Shown here one piece after another: positions 24,101 through 36,600 of a stretch of 64,000 bases of DNA. A model generated the notes under the pieces. It saw nothing but the letters and a program-made list of their open reading frames with translations. It did not search any database and was not told where the DNA came from. This DNA is from Sycon ciliatum (taxonomy: Eukaryota > Porifera > Calcarea > Leucosolenida > Sycettidae), in NCBI RefSeq assembly GCF_964019385.1, contig NC_088643.1, positions 77,701,626-77,765,625 on the forward strand, read 5' to 3'. Within the stretch, counting starts at the first letter, position 1. Each line of letters starts with the position of its first letter. Position numbers and translations under genes: made by a program.

Positions 24101-27100
24101 TATGGCCAAAAGCTAGAAGTTCATTTTTTTCTGAATGGACTGTAGAAAGATCCACAATTGAGCTAGTTTCATGAATCTGTTCAGACTCCAGCCAGTCACG
24201 CATGAACAAAGAAATTCAACACTCAGGATAATACAGTCTAGATGACCACAGCCCGGCAATAGGTTGAGAGGTAAAATTGCACGGATCAAAACCCGCAGTC
24301 AAACATTTTGCCGTAAAAATCATCTTCACAGGAATTGCATTAATAAACAAAGGCAGATTTTGCAGCCAGGGTTTACATGAACTTCCGTTACTCGTCCCCG
24401 GACCGTGAGAAAATGAGTAACCCAAAGCCGGATTGGTACTTTGGAGTGGGTCTCGGGTAAAATGAGCACAACCCAAATGCCAAGCAAGTTTGACAAAACT
24501 TGACACAGATATCTGAGAGGTTCCACGGAGCAAACTGATATGCAAGGTTAAAGTGCATTCGGTTAATAGAAATTTCGGTGTAGCACCGAATGAGTATCCA
24601 CTCCTAGGGGATCCTGCTTACAGTCGCTTTTCAAGGGAGCATAACGCTACTCGTTCTTTAGTGCGCCTGAATGAGTTGAGAATACACGTGATCTCAAAGT
24701 GTAAGATGAAAGTGGAACCCACTTATTGCCAACCCTTATGCTTTTGGAGCCAGCGCTGTAGCACCTGGTCCAGCCAGTCAGACCAGGGCTGTACCTTATT
24801 TCGAGAAAAAAGTTGACCGACCCAATTCGTGCAAAAGGGGGCTTTTGTCAAAACTCAAAACTGTTCATTTTCGGTCGAATATCCCATTTGGCCGGACCAC
24901 CTGAAATCCCGGTTATACGGCCCTGGAAGTGGGTTTATTTTTGATTCACTGCCTGGTGATATCAATGATTTTCATACTCATTGCAACACTGTAACCCTGT
25001 TTTTGCCAATTGTTTCAACTAGGAATTTCTTCTTTACACCCCCTCCTTCTTTTATATTCTTGGTTTGACTCCATCTGTGCAAGTTTCTAGTGAGCAAATT
25101 TCCTCTTTGGTAAATACAATTGTTATTTATGCTCCTCCTCCTTGTTCCCTGTCTGTCTTTTAGACAAGATGATGGTGAGCGCGGAATAGCCGACAGTCTT
25201 GAGCTATATCAAGCCCGGCACGCCATGAGCTCCCCAGCTGTTGTCCTGGGTCTGCAAGAAACAGTCAATCGCCTGGCCAACACGCTCCTGTCCACCAAGC
25301 ACGGTGGATTTCCTGTCGTCCGGGATGTCGTTGGTGTAGAGCGCTACTCTGGCCTGGTCTCCAGGTAGAAGATGTCTTCCTCTTTTTGTCTTGGACATTT
25401 TTGATGTCTCTAGCACCGGTTATTGAAATAGTATTGGCTGAAATTTGTAGAGACTTGCTGCGCAAGTACAAGAAGGAGTACATACTCAGCGGCTGTACTG
25501 TTTCTTTCTGTGCGTGATAGCCTTTTCAATATGTTCGCTCTGGGATGCTGCTGTTCTCTTGTAGGGAAACCATTCATCATCTGCTGAATCAAGGAGAGCC
25601 ATTCTTCTTGAAAGAGACGGATCTTGACAAGCTACGCGACTACGACAAGTTCATTGTGGATGAGCCCAGTGACGTGGGTCTGCCGTTTGAATTGGTGAGC
25701 CAAGGGGTATTGTTTGACATTCTGCAGTCTTGTGTGTGTGTGTGTGTGTGTGTGTGGTAAAGTGTCGCAACAAGGGAGCTGTTCTTTGCTGCTTATTGGT
25801 TATGATGATCATTATACCCATGTACCCGGTGTTTCATGCAAGTTTCCAGCCAGACTCGTAGCAAACCCACTATGCAGTCTGTCCTATCACATTTATACTT
25901 GCTACAGAAAAGGAATGAGAGCCGCTTGTTTGACTTGCAGGGTGTTAACCAGTCACCCTGCGAGATAGGTGCTGCTCACATTGGAGCGTTGCGTTATTTT
26001 TCACGTGCAGTGCTGCCAAATTGCTCCGTTCATCGGACCCGCTCTGGAAATTCACCCTGCCTTCGAAAACTGATCCGGGGGGAAACTTCCTCCTTGATTT
26101 TGACAGAAACCGCAAAGGTTTTGCTGTATGCATGTGTAACAGTAGTGGTACTATTGACTACATTCATGTGACAACATTGCTCTTCATGTGGTTGGGGATC
26201 CTGTGCTACCACTGTATACTATCTAGTATATGCCGGTACACTTGCCATTTCACTGAGCGAATACTGTGGGTAATCAACAAATTTGAGCCGGTGAGAAGCT
26301 TTGGTCAATCTCGAATTGAAACGTTTGGCCGTCATCAAACTACTTTGGCCTTTAAGGGTTTTCAAAAAAGAAATCGATAGATAGTTTGCTCTCACATGGA
26401 GTCATGGCTCAATCTTGCATTATTTACTTCTGTGACAAACTTTGGTTGGCGATTTACTTTGACCGCTTGGCGCCAATCGGTGAAAACCAGCGAAATTTAG
26501 TTGCCAGCAGAAATTAGTTGATTTACGGTAGATGGCATCTTTTTTATTTTACACTAAATGGTTTGTTGCATCCTGCATGTTTCTATGTTGTCACAGCTGG
26601 GCTACGTTGGTTTCAAGTCATACTTATTGGACGAGCAGACTATTCGAACGTATGCAGAAGATCCCAAGTTCAACGATCGTTACATTGATTTAGTAAGTGG
26701 TTGTCAGCTTGCCCAGCATAGTAGTCCAATGTACACTCGAACGTCTCTTATCCGGGCACCTTGGACCGGGTACTGCCCGGATCTCAGATTTGCCCGTATC
26801 TCTACCATGTATTGCACCGGTCTTTGAAGAAGTTAACTTGGCACGTATTGCACATGTTCAGGACAAAAAGAGAGTCCACTGATGAACATGTGTGGATTAC
26901 ACAGGTTGGCAGTGAGAAATAAGCACTTGTGGATACGGAAAAAAAGTTCAAACCCCTAAGGGGCCATCCGTAATTATCGATCTTTTTCACCCCCCCCCCC
27001 CCCCCCCTGAAACGAAAAAATTAATTGACTTGAGACTTTGTGCAGAAAATGATCTTGATTGGCTGTTACAACACACACACATATCCTTCGCATGCAAGCA

Positions 27101-30100
27101 CTATTAACCCTTTACCGGCAAGTAATAGTTACTTTTATACATGTATATGAAATCCATAACATTTTAGAAGGATGCCAATAACTCACAGCGAGGCCACATT
27201 TTGTATGATTGTGCAAGTCAGTTATGTTTTCTTGGAAGTCTGGTACTACTTCTTGACCATGGAAACGTTTATTTTCACCTACCACACACATACGCTGCTA
27301 AATAATTGGCACCTCTACGTCTAAACACGGGAATAGTACACATGCAAATCGTGACTAATCGTCAGAGTTCCGACATTGACATGATACTGCCAAAACAAGT
27401 CGACTTCGGAGCGGAAACAAACGCCATAGCTATCACAGACTTCAGTGGTCGTGCCTCGCTCACAAATGAGAGCAGCATCGCCCCAGAATCGCTGTCGGAA
27501 AGCCCCGTAAGGTCGCACACACGCTGCCGTCAATCAGGTACGTAGAAAGTCGATGGCCTAAATTTCCGTCTCTGGAAGACTGTCGACACGGGGATCACTC
27601 TCCATGGCTTCACCACCATAAGCACAATCAGATTCTTCCAGGTACATTACAACGACATCGTCTTCAGCGGCTGGCGCTTCCCATATTTGCATGAGAATTT
27701 ACTTGGCGTGCGCCCCGCTCCGTAATTTGAAATTATCTTGCATTGGCGGCTGGAACGAAGTATTTATCTATCTGTCGTCGGTCCCAGAGCGAATGACTGC
27801 TACAATTATAATAATTATATAGGTCCTCATCGGAGAAGTCATCCGAGGACGAAAGGAACTCACGACTGCACTGAGTACAGAGTGGTATCAGTGCATCCAT
27901 GAAGCACTTGCCTGGCCGCGCGACGTACTGTCGATCTACTTCGAAGTACACAATGCAATGAATGATTATGTGTGCATGCATTCAATGCATGCAGTGCGCA
28001 TTGATTTTTCCGCTTTCGATGTTTTTTCAAAACGAAACCGGTCACTACCCACCCACCCATAAACGAAACTTTTTCGTTTCGTGAAAAAGATCGATAATTA
28101 CGGATGGCCCCTAATATCGAGGTACTTTTGCCATAGGAACTTAAGCCGAAGGTGCCCGGTAGGGAGACGTGCCCGTGTCTGAGGCGTCCGAATGATAGAC
28201 GTCTGAGTGTGGTAAAGTGTCGCAACAAGGAAGCTGTTCTTTGCCCCTTATTGGTCATTTATATATGATTTATATTATACCCATGTACCTGGTGTTTCAT
28301 GCAAGTTTCCAGCCAGACTCATAGCAAACCCACTATGCAGTCTGTCCTATCACATTTATACTTGCTACAGAAAAGGAATGAGAGCCGCTTGTTTGACTTG
28401 CAGGGTGTTAACTAGTCACCCTGAGAGATAGGTGCTGCTCACATTGGAGGGTTGTGCTATTTTTCATGTGAAGTGCTGCCAAATTGTCCGGTTCATCGGA
28501 CCCTCTCTGGAAATTCACCCTCCCTTCGAAAAACCAATCCGGAAAAAACGTCCTCTTCGATTTTGACAGAAACCGCGAAGATGTTGCTGTATGTGTAACA
28601 GTAGTGGTACTATTGACTACATTCATGTGACAACACGAGGAAAATGACCTTACTCTGTTCTGTAGTCTCCTCATGCAGGCGGACACTTTCAGCAAAATGC
28701 CACTGTTACTTTGCAATGTGTGATTACTTTTGTGACAAGTTTTTTGTCAATTTGTCCCAACAATGGCAACGTTCCCATGACTGACGTGATCGGTGTGAAC
28801 ATGAGAGGCATGGTAGAGATAACAACCGTACTCTGAAGGCTTTTTCATCTCGTATGAGTACATTGTATGTGGAATCACTGACCGTTGAAGCAACAGCATT
28901 TGAGCAACTTCATCGCAAGGGCCAGTTCAGCACGTGTCACACTCAAGGTGCCCCGTTTTGTTCCATCTGAACAGATCCAGTTGATCTGTTTATTTCTTGC
29001 ACATCCTGTGTATGAGCCACAATTAGTTGAACCCCCCCCCCGGAAGAGAAGAACTGGCACATTGGGGGCGGAAGCTGAGGAAAAACGCATCCCGATGATT
29101 TACTGAATTTAGCATTGAAGACAGTGTGTAAAGCTGAAGGTGCTGCAGGCTAGTACGGAACTGGCCTCGTCCCTCGCGGATAGCAGCTGGTGCTTGCATG
29201 ACTTCCACCCTTGAGCACACGTGTCGTGCACTGACTTAACACACTGGTTTTCCAATCGCGCATATGAAACAATCATCACCGAAGCTAAAACTGTGGGCAT
29301 GCTGTTTTATTTGTCTTGTCACTGGATGTCAGAGGTATTGTGACAAAGTTCCAGTCATCATAAGTGGACAATGGCAGGTTATGAAAGATATCAGTGTTCT
29401 GTTCCTTTGGTTTTCGACAGACTGCTTTGCCACTGACAGGGAATGACTGCTTCCAAGCTCTGAAAAGATATGCGCATTATTTGGTTCCATGTTGGTGATC
29501 AAACTCGGTTCGCCTTTTTCCTTGTGACGCTAATGGTTTCAAGATGTCGTTTGCTAACTAGGGGCTGCTTTCTGTTTGGATATGTTCTTTGCAGAGTCCC
29601 TACATCAACCAGTCCCAGCCAACCGTGCCCACCAGTTTCTCGCTGAAAAGGACTTACATTATTTTCCGGACACTCGGTCTGAGGTGAGTTGAATGGCTTG
29701 AATGTTTTCTAACGTCATCATGTGTGGCGGCAAGAGTCCATAAACAAAGAGTATGCAGTGCACGGCGCTCTGCCGTCATGATGTAACTAGCTTGTATCAT
29801 GCCCTGCACTCATGCACGCAAACCCATAATCTCTCATACCAGCACATCCCTCTTTGCTTGATTCGTTTGAGTACGCACCCGATCTTCAAGTTCTTGGTGC
29901 ATTAACTCCCTTGCTTATACCCATAGAAAAGAGATTACAGTTGCATACTCTTACTAATGGACTCGTCTATAGAGTCTTTATACTTCAACATACATGTGCA
30001 TGTACAGTGCTTCTTCTCGTTGAAATCCGGTCTTGTCAGTCAGTTAGGCTGTCATCACATTATGGTACAAAGTTACGTCCACGTAAGAAGTTTTTTTGGT

Positions 30101-33031
30101 CGGTTGCCATGATGATCCGTGTACGGGATGAAAACGGGAGCAGAGGGAACGGGAAACGTAGACGTGGCAGGGGGGGGGGGGGGTATGGCTACTTTTTGGA
30201 TGAACACGCACATCTTTTTCCGTGCGTTTGAATTTTCAGATTTCTCCAAAAACGTGACCCCGTATATGGATCAAGAACTGTGCCTGTGCGTAGTGTGATG
30301 ACGGCCTTAGCATCAGTCGCCGTGTAGCCCCAAACACTGCAAACACTGGGCAGTGCATTGGTGTAGGATGTGATGTTATTCATAATGCCAGATTTCATTG
30401 GGCACAACTGTACTGTCAGTTATGTATAGTTGGCGCTACGTTGTGGGTGGAATCCAACCCGAAGTAATAGTCGCCAAAAAAATCCCGGCCAATGCTGCAC
30501 ATGGTGGTCGACTATAATATGATGCATTCAGCATTGGGCGGATTTTTTTGGCAAATATTGTACATGTACGTGTTCCACATCCTGGACTTGCACTACCCTG
30601 CAACAAAAATGCACAAATATCCCTCGCACGAGTCTGGACTTTAAAAAAAACTTAGTACAGAAACACAGCGCTTGTTCTGTAAAAGTTGTTTCACCCTCTT
30701 CTTTCCGCCTTCAAAGAGGTGTTTACCAGCACTACTCCCCGCCCACACACTTGATCACATTCACGCTTGTGCTTGGGCTGAGCTGCTCCTAGTCCTATTT
30801 CTGTGATCAAACATTGCAATCAAGTTGTGTATGGAGTTATAATTCAGTCTTCACTATTCTGATTTGTTTGCTGCAGACATCTACCAGTTGTTGATGTACT
30901 CAACAGGTGAGAACCTATCAAAGCTAATGACTTACCACTTTGCTGCTTTTAGGTTGACAATGTCCTATTTGTCCTTTTTGTATGGCCTCAACTATCATTC
31001 ATACACGGCACAATCCATATTGAAAGTAATTGTTAGTGAATACACCTGCACAGCGTACCCAATTGACGAAATTCTTCAACTGCTTAAAGTTACTCGTACC
31101 GGTAGTTACTTTATACCGGTAATTGAAGTAAACACAAATGAATCCACCATTCACAGTTTTGATTGCAAGCACTGCCGGAGTTTTATCAGCAAGCCATAAC
31201 TTTCATGGTCAAGGCTGAATAAAATTTGAACTTCACCACCACAAGAAAACAACATAATATTTTTTTTGCAAAGCCAGATTAAATCGTCTTTCCAGTGCAA
31301 GTGAGGGTAATAAAAAGTGAAGATGTCAATCAACATTCACTAGAATTGGAATCAGTTCAGTTCATATCACAGATTGGATATTAATTATAAAGACAAAAAA
31401 AACTTTTGTGAAGTAAGGGGTCGTCCGTAATTATAAAAAAAATAAAAAATCCGTCCTCGTGCAAAATTGTCTCTGACCCACCCACCCACCTCCCATTTTT
31501 TCCCATTAATTTTTTGATTTTTACCAATGCCCGGCTCGAAAATAAGAACTCCTGAGTCCTGACCCCATGTTCACTGATTGCACCTCCATGTACATGTATG
31601 TCAAGTACTAGTAGCTAAGTAAAGTGAGTAGGAGGTCTACCGACGGCCATGCACGTCCTACAACTAAAAAAGAGTCATGTACCGGTATAATCATGCTAGT
31701 GTTTGCGATCCTACACTACGTCTACAGTGCACTACATGTCAGTGCAACAAGTGTATGAAAGTCACTGACGAAAAAAAAAAAAGTACGAAAAATCAAAAAA
31801 TTAAATTCCGCCTGCGCTCTTGACCACCCACCCCCTCTAGCTTTCTGCCTGAGGACGGATTTTTTAATTTTTCGAAAAATACGGACGACCCCTAAGGGAG
31901 CATCTCATAAGTTCGCATTTTTTTCTAAACGTAACGCATTTCGAAACGGGGTAGGGGGGTAGCGCCCTTTTCGAATAGAAAAATGACAGTTCGCACATTT
32001 TCTGGTTGTGTGCTGTGCACATATGGTGCATGTGCTAGACCGCTTCAGCAGGGTGTGTTCATGGTTCATGGTGTTTAGGTGTAGATCTACCTGTAGTATG
32101 TTCGCAGATCAGCTAACCCTGCACTGCATGCAATCAATCATGCAGGCTAATCAGAGGTGTCAAATGTCACACCAACATTATCAAACCGTGTACCTGGCCA
32201 GCTTTCACAGTACAGTCTTTGTGGAGAAACTCTGTTTATGTGCGTGTACATGTCATTGGTTGTACTGTACTTGTACTCAGTAGATGCGGTACTACATGTA
32301 GTACTAGTAGTAGTACCGTACTACTGTACGCCATTCACTTCCACGCTAGCAAGACATTCATGTACATGTACATGTGCATACCATGGCATGCATGGACATG
32401 TACAGTAGTATATCTACATGTACATGTACACGGAAAATGTGCGATAAGACTTTCAAATAGTGGGGGGAGGTAGGGGGGTAAAGTCTATTCGAAATGCGTT
32501 ACGTTTACAAAAAAAGTGCGAACTTATGAGATGCTCCCTAAGTGGTATTTTTAGTGATGGTAACATGCTCCTGTGGATCAGCTGAAAAAAACTTTGTGTC
32601 AAGGAAAAATCCACTATTTGTGGCATATAATGCAGTTCTAATCCCTGTGAAAGAGTGTGAGAGCACTACGCATAGGATGAGCATAGTGGAACTGTCTATG
32701 TTCACAGTATCTGTTGTCCAGGACTATTGTTTTTCACTGACATGGCTGTGCTGCTTGCACTGCTCTTCTGAATGTGCGCAGAGTTGTGGGTATCATCACG
32801 CGCAAAGACTTGATGGGCTTCTCCCTGGAGGAGAAGGTGTCAATGCTGCGCAAAGCAATTATCCGAAAGGCGTCGTGCCGGCGCACAACACGTACACCAA
32901 CAACGTCGACAGTGGCAGTGCACAACTCAGCCACCGCAACTACTTCATTAGGGTCAACGTCACAAGGCGCTCTTTCACGGGACAAGGAGCGCACCAATAC
33001 GCTAGCAATTCCATCCACTGATTGGCAGTAA
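15141..33031 (+). CDS. CLC family chloride/proton exchanger (ClC-6/ClC-7 group)
   Basis: Coding exons by eye, phases consistent: 15141-15266, 15418-15539, 15783-15897, 16331-16506, 17065-17148, 18317-18476, 19333-19416, 19838-19942, 20194-20283, 20478-20605, 20767-20921, 21599-21680, 22654-22808, 22905-23014, 23522-23688, 25164-25364, 25565-25694, 26597-26692, 29595-29683, 30877-30906, 32782-33031. They sum to 2655 bases, 884 residues plus stop, close to human ClC-6 (869). The protein would exchange Cl- for H+ in endosome or lysosome membranes. Motifs: GSGIPE (129-134), GPEGP (171-175) with gating Glu 173, FGSPVGG, then MEEVSSFWN with proton Glu 237, GLVIPML. Two CBS domains follow (SSPAVV... 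and SPYINQ...[12 protein letters not shown]...[10 protein letters not shown]). Both key glutamates argue for an exchanger rather than a channel. GPEGP has Pro where G(K/R)EGP is usual. An acceptor-like TTCTGTAG before 15129 leaves an upstream exon possible. ClC-6 versus ClC-7 is unresolved. Confidence 0.88.
16925..17060. repeat. GT/CT microsatellite in CLC intron 4
   Basis: (GT)n then (CT)n and CTGT units running up to the polypyrimidine tract of the exon at 17065. Length changes here could affect the acceptor. Confidence 0.9.
17655..17693. repeat. poly-G tract with adjacent G/C hairpin
   Basis: About 18 G residues followed by TCCGGGGGCAAAGCCCCCGG, a hairpin with arms of nine pairs and a three-base loop. 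It lies in CLC intron 5. Similar G-rich hairpin words occur at 39440-39530. Confidence 0.7.
20961..21369. mobile_element. TA-flanked MITE (GAGAGGTTCCG family) in CLC intron
   Basis: Termini GAGAGGTTCCGGAGCACGG / CCGTACCCCGGAACCTCTC flanked by TA on both sides. Same ends as the nested MITE at 9095-9436 but a different interior (409 bp). It sits 39 bases after the exon ending at 20921. Confidence 0.7.
25756..26180 (+). repeat. intronic duplication, copy 1
   Basis: About 420 bases starting GGTAAAGTGTCGCAACAAGG recur at 28211-28640 with scattered substitutions and small indels. Both copies are in CLC introns in the same orientation, on either side of the exon at 26597-26692, which is not itself duplicated. 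Confidence 0.75.
26734..28209. mobile_element. TA-type MITE (CACTCGAACGTC family), split by a nested element
   Basis: Left end TA|CACTCGAACGTCTCTTATCC; right end GGTGCCCGG...GACGTCTGAGTG. Without the nested element (26960-28111) it is about 324 bp, the size of the intact sister copy at 49671-49988. The right TA has become TG. Confidence 0.65.
26960..28111. mobile_element. PIF/Harbinger-like element, family B, nested
   Basis: Ends GGGGCCATCCGTAATTATCG / its reverse complement, extended to a shared GATCTTTTTCAC, with TAA on each side (26957-26959, 28112-28114). Length 1152 bp. A poly-C tract lies just inside the left end. Internal ORFs are short and unrecognised, so it is probably non-autonomous. 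Confidence 0.75.
28211..28640 (+). repeat. intronic duplication, copy 2
   Basis: Second copy of the 25756-26180 block. It starts exactly at the right end of the MITE closing at 28209 and diverges from copy 1 after the word TTCATGTGACAACA. Confidence 0.75.
31417..31892. mobile_element. PIF/Harbinger-like MITE, family C
   Basis: Ends GGGGTCGTCCGTA / TACGGACGACCCC with TAA on both sides (31414-31416, 31893-31895). The ends resemble family B (GGGGCCATCCGTA), so the two may be related. Lies in the last CLC intron. Confidence 0.75.
31896..32538. mobile_element. PIF/Harbinger-like MITE, family D
   Basis: Ends GGGAGCATCTCATAAGTTCG / its reverse complement, then CGTAACGCATTTCGAA further in. Its left TAA is the right TAA of family C, so the two elements abut; the right TAA is at 32539-32541. 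Non-coding, rich in TACATGTA words. Confidence 0.75.
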
Positions 33032-33114
33032 TAGATTTCTTTCAGCCGTATCACACTGGGTGGTGACATTGGTGTGCGTCTCTTTGTCTCTGCTTTTATA
33101 TTTTGGTTTTTCAT

Positions 33115-33120
33115 TTTATT
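33115..33120 (-). promoter_or_regulatory. probable COQ4 polyadenylation signal
   Basis: AATAAA on the minus strand, 86 bases past the COQ4 stop. It lies between the two convergent stop codons, 84 bases beyond the CLC stop. Confidence 0.55.
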
Positions 33121-33205
33121 AATCAATGACAGCAGATCTGACTTCTCACTGCTTTTAACCATGACAAGTATTTATGAACGGCTGGAATTATAGCAGTTTG
33201 ATGTA

Positions 33206-33510
33206 TCATTGTAAATTAGGAGACTGTACACGCATTCTTGCTCTCAAACTGTCCAAAGGCTCCTCAAAGTGTCGCTCATAGTATACATTCATAAAGAACT
33301 GGGCTTCTGAACTGGCTTGAATTGCCCACGGCACACCTTTTCCAAGTAGTTGCAACTGTTCACTGCAGCAACACACATTGATAAGAAAAAAATAATAACT
33401 TTTGACGAAACTACAACAGAACTTGAATGCTCTCTGTCTCTCCCCACTCTCTCTCTCTCTCTCTGCCTCTCCCCACTCTCTCTCTCTGCCTCTCCCCATT
33501 CTCACACACA

Positions 33511-33556
<46 letters not shown>

Positions 33557-33561
33557 CTCTC

Positions 33562-33603
<42 letters not shown>

Positions 33604-36600
33604 CACTCTCACACACACACACACACTCTCTCTCCGGCTTGTTGTAGACAATGCATACTGTCACTGGGTTGGAAAGTGGATTACAAATGCCAAAAATATG
33701 TATTGCTAATGAGCACATTGCAGTGCATGTACAATCAAATAGTCATGTACATGACGTTGTATGAAATGGTCAAGAACAGAATGCATGGCCGTCCATCACT
33801 GAAGGTGCACTATTCCTCCTCATCAAAATTCCAGCTACCAACCAGACATTGTCTTTATGCATGACTGTATGTCAAAGCAGATGATGCAAGGCATATTACA
33901 ACTGTTACTGCAGTTCTATCAACAGTTCCCTTGGTCACCACTCTCAAGTTACATGGACAAACAGCAGCTCGGAATGCGACAAGAAATTACCTGAACGTCA
34001 ACTGCAAGGGGCCGAAGAAGGAGCTGAGCATACACATTGGCAAACCAGTTTGCAACATCTCAAACCATTTGGCCACCACCTCGCCATATACACTGGACAC
34101 ACAGAACAGACAATCAGATAGAATACTTTAAAGGGGAAGTTAAGGCAAAAATTAAAATTTTAAAGGGGAAGTTAAGGCAAAAATTAAAATTTCACCAGTT
34201 GTAGTCTTCGGAGTGCTGAGTCGAATGGTCGTGGTCCGAGGAAGCTGAGACGCTCCCTTCCTACTTGAATCCCAATCGAACTCGCGCACTTCCACCGAAA
34301 CTGGGTGACTGCGCCCTACTAGATGGGGATTTGTATGCAAAATGTCACTAAAAGCGCCATTTCGTTCTTATAAAAGCACGGATGACCGCGATTGGCCCAT
34401 ATGTTGTAGTCTTTTGGACGCTGAGTCGATTGGTTTTGGTCCGAAAAGGCTGCGATGCAGCGTTCCTCCTTTATTCCCAATCGAACATGGTTGAAGAAGC
34501 GGTCACGTGCTCCTGGGTGCCCAAATCACCTGGTCACCACGCCAGCAGGTGACAACTTTCACACCAAGGTTCAACTCGAGTTCAACTCGAGTGACAGGAC
34601 TGCACCCAAAAAAGGTCAAACAGGCTAGTAAGTTGTACCCTGCAGGCACGGTGACCAGGTGACTGGTGTACGCAGGAGCACGTGACCGCTTCTTCAACCA
34701 TGTTCGATTGGGAATAAAGGAGGAACGCCGCATCGCAGCCTTTTCGGACCAAAACCAGTCGACTCAGCGTCCAAAAGACTACAACATATGGGCCAATCGC
34801 GGTCATCCGTGCTTTTATAAGAACGAAATGGCGCTTTTAGTGACATTTTGCATACAAATCCCCATCTAGTAGGGCGCAGTCACCCAGTTTCGGTGGAAGT
34901 ACGCGAGTTCGATTGGGATTCAAGTAGGAAGGGAGCGTCTCAGCTTCCTCGGACCACGACCATTCGACTCAGCACCCCGAAGACTACAACTGGTGAAATT
35001 TTAATTTTTGCCTTAACTTCCCCTTTAAATAGGCAGTGCGGTGCATGCACAAGGTGGGTGTTTGAACATAAACTGTCAAGCCACCAAAACAACCAGCAGC
35101 AACCAGCAGTGCTCCACAGCACTATGCTCCAACAGTATCAATACAGAATGCAGCAGCAGTGGTAGTGAGCTGCTCAGCTCACATTCACAGGAGAAACTCA
35201 GTGCTTACGAGGTGGGAAGGCCAGTCAACGTATGGATGAAGTCGTGCACTTCGCGGTAGCGCTGCATGACGTACGCCAGCTCTGCATCATCCACGTACTT
35301 GACGGGCGGCCGCTCATCCGGCGAGTAACCCTGACAACAAAAGACAGCGAGGCCAATTTGGCAATTTGCATCCTGATCTAATAGAAGGCGAGTAAAGGCA
35401 TGATGATTCACACAAAGGGCTTGAAAGAACGGCTTCGAAGACTCCACTGTTGCTGTATTAGGGTTGAATAATGCGGTAGCTACTAGCACACGCAAAGACA
35501 AGGCACGCCTGGTGAAATGGCAGTTGATGCGTGCCTGGCCTCACACACGCTATCTGAACTGCAAAGTTTCAATTGGGCACATAACTGTTAGCTCTCTCAG
35601 AGGCTTGGAGTAAAAGAACAAAACCGAGCATGCGACACTGTACAGTCTGGTATGGGAGTATGCAGTGCAAAGAGTCTGTTTGCGCATCTTTGCAGTAAGT
35701 CCAGTTCCTTTTTGGAGGATAGAAAAAAAGGAAAAGAAAACGCAGTGATGCTAAACTAACATGAGAGTCCATGAACTGGGCATACGCGTAGCCAAATGTG
35801 TCGGGCGGTAGCTGACGAAGTCGATCCATGTCCACAGTCTTCGTGTTTACAACTGGCTTGATCCTGTGCAGTAACGATGTATGTACGGCAAAAGAGAAAA
35901 ACAAGGCAAATGATCAATCCAATCATTCTATTTCTATGCTACAATCTACAATTAAGCAGTTTTTAGCGATATCCTACCACTGTAGCCCAATTCCTGGATT
36001 GGCCTTTTCAACAGCCATAACACATAGTCACGTACCGTAGTATTTCTTGTCCTACACTGTCACACCGCATACGCCTCAGCATGGCCCTCAACGCAGGTAA
36101 TCCAGTGGTCTCGCCCAGTGCAGCCACCATGTCTGCAGTAGATCACATCAACAGCATCGTTACATTAGAAGAAAGTGAACTAGCGCAATGCGCCGGTCAC
36201 ATCAATCTCCAGACACCGAGGATCCACCATAGCATTTCACTGCACATGCACGCACTGCATATCCGTGGTGCAAGTCGGTCAAGTAGCTAGTGCACTGGTC
36301 AATAACAGGAGTTTGTGGCTTCCAGCTTTTCTCATGCCACCAACACTTACAGCTACCTCTGTATAGATATGTTTAGGGTGCAATCACACCATTTTCATTA
36401 TAGGTTGCTGGTAGAGGTACTAGTTACTACTAGCTCTATTGACCTCTGCTACCTCCATACCTCCACTGTGCCAGGGGCTGCACTGCATTAGGGGCTGCAC
36501 TGCATCAGAGGCTGGTAGGTGCTGCTACAGTGACGTAGCCTGGGATACATTTGAAGCGGTTCCTGGCTATATAGGCTTTACATGTTGCTATCAGTCCACA

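Noticed and set aside
25440-25510. Possible extra CLC exon (frame with [10 protein letters not shown]) between the exons at 25364 and 25565
   Set aside because: The neighbouring exons join directly in phase (VSR then ETIHHLL) in agreement with the CLC family, and no matched acceptor and donor pair was seen.
32008-32473. ORFs of 80 to 90 codons in the last CLC intron
   Set aside because: They lie wholly inside the family D MITE and reflect its TACATGTA-rich interior.
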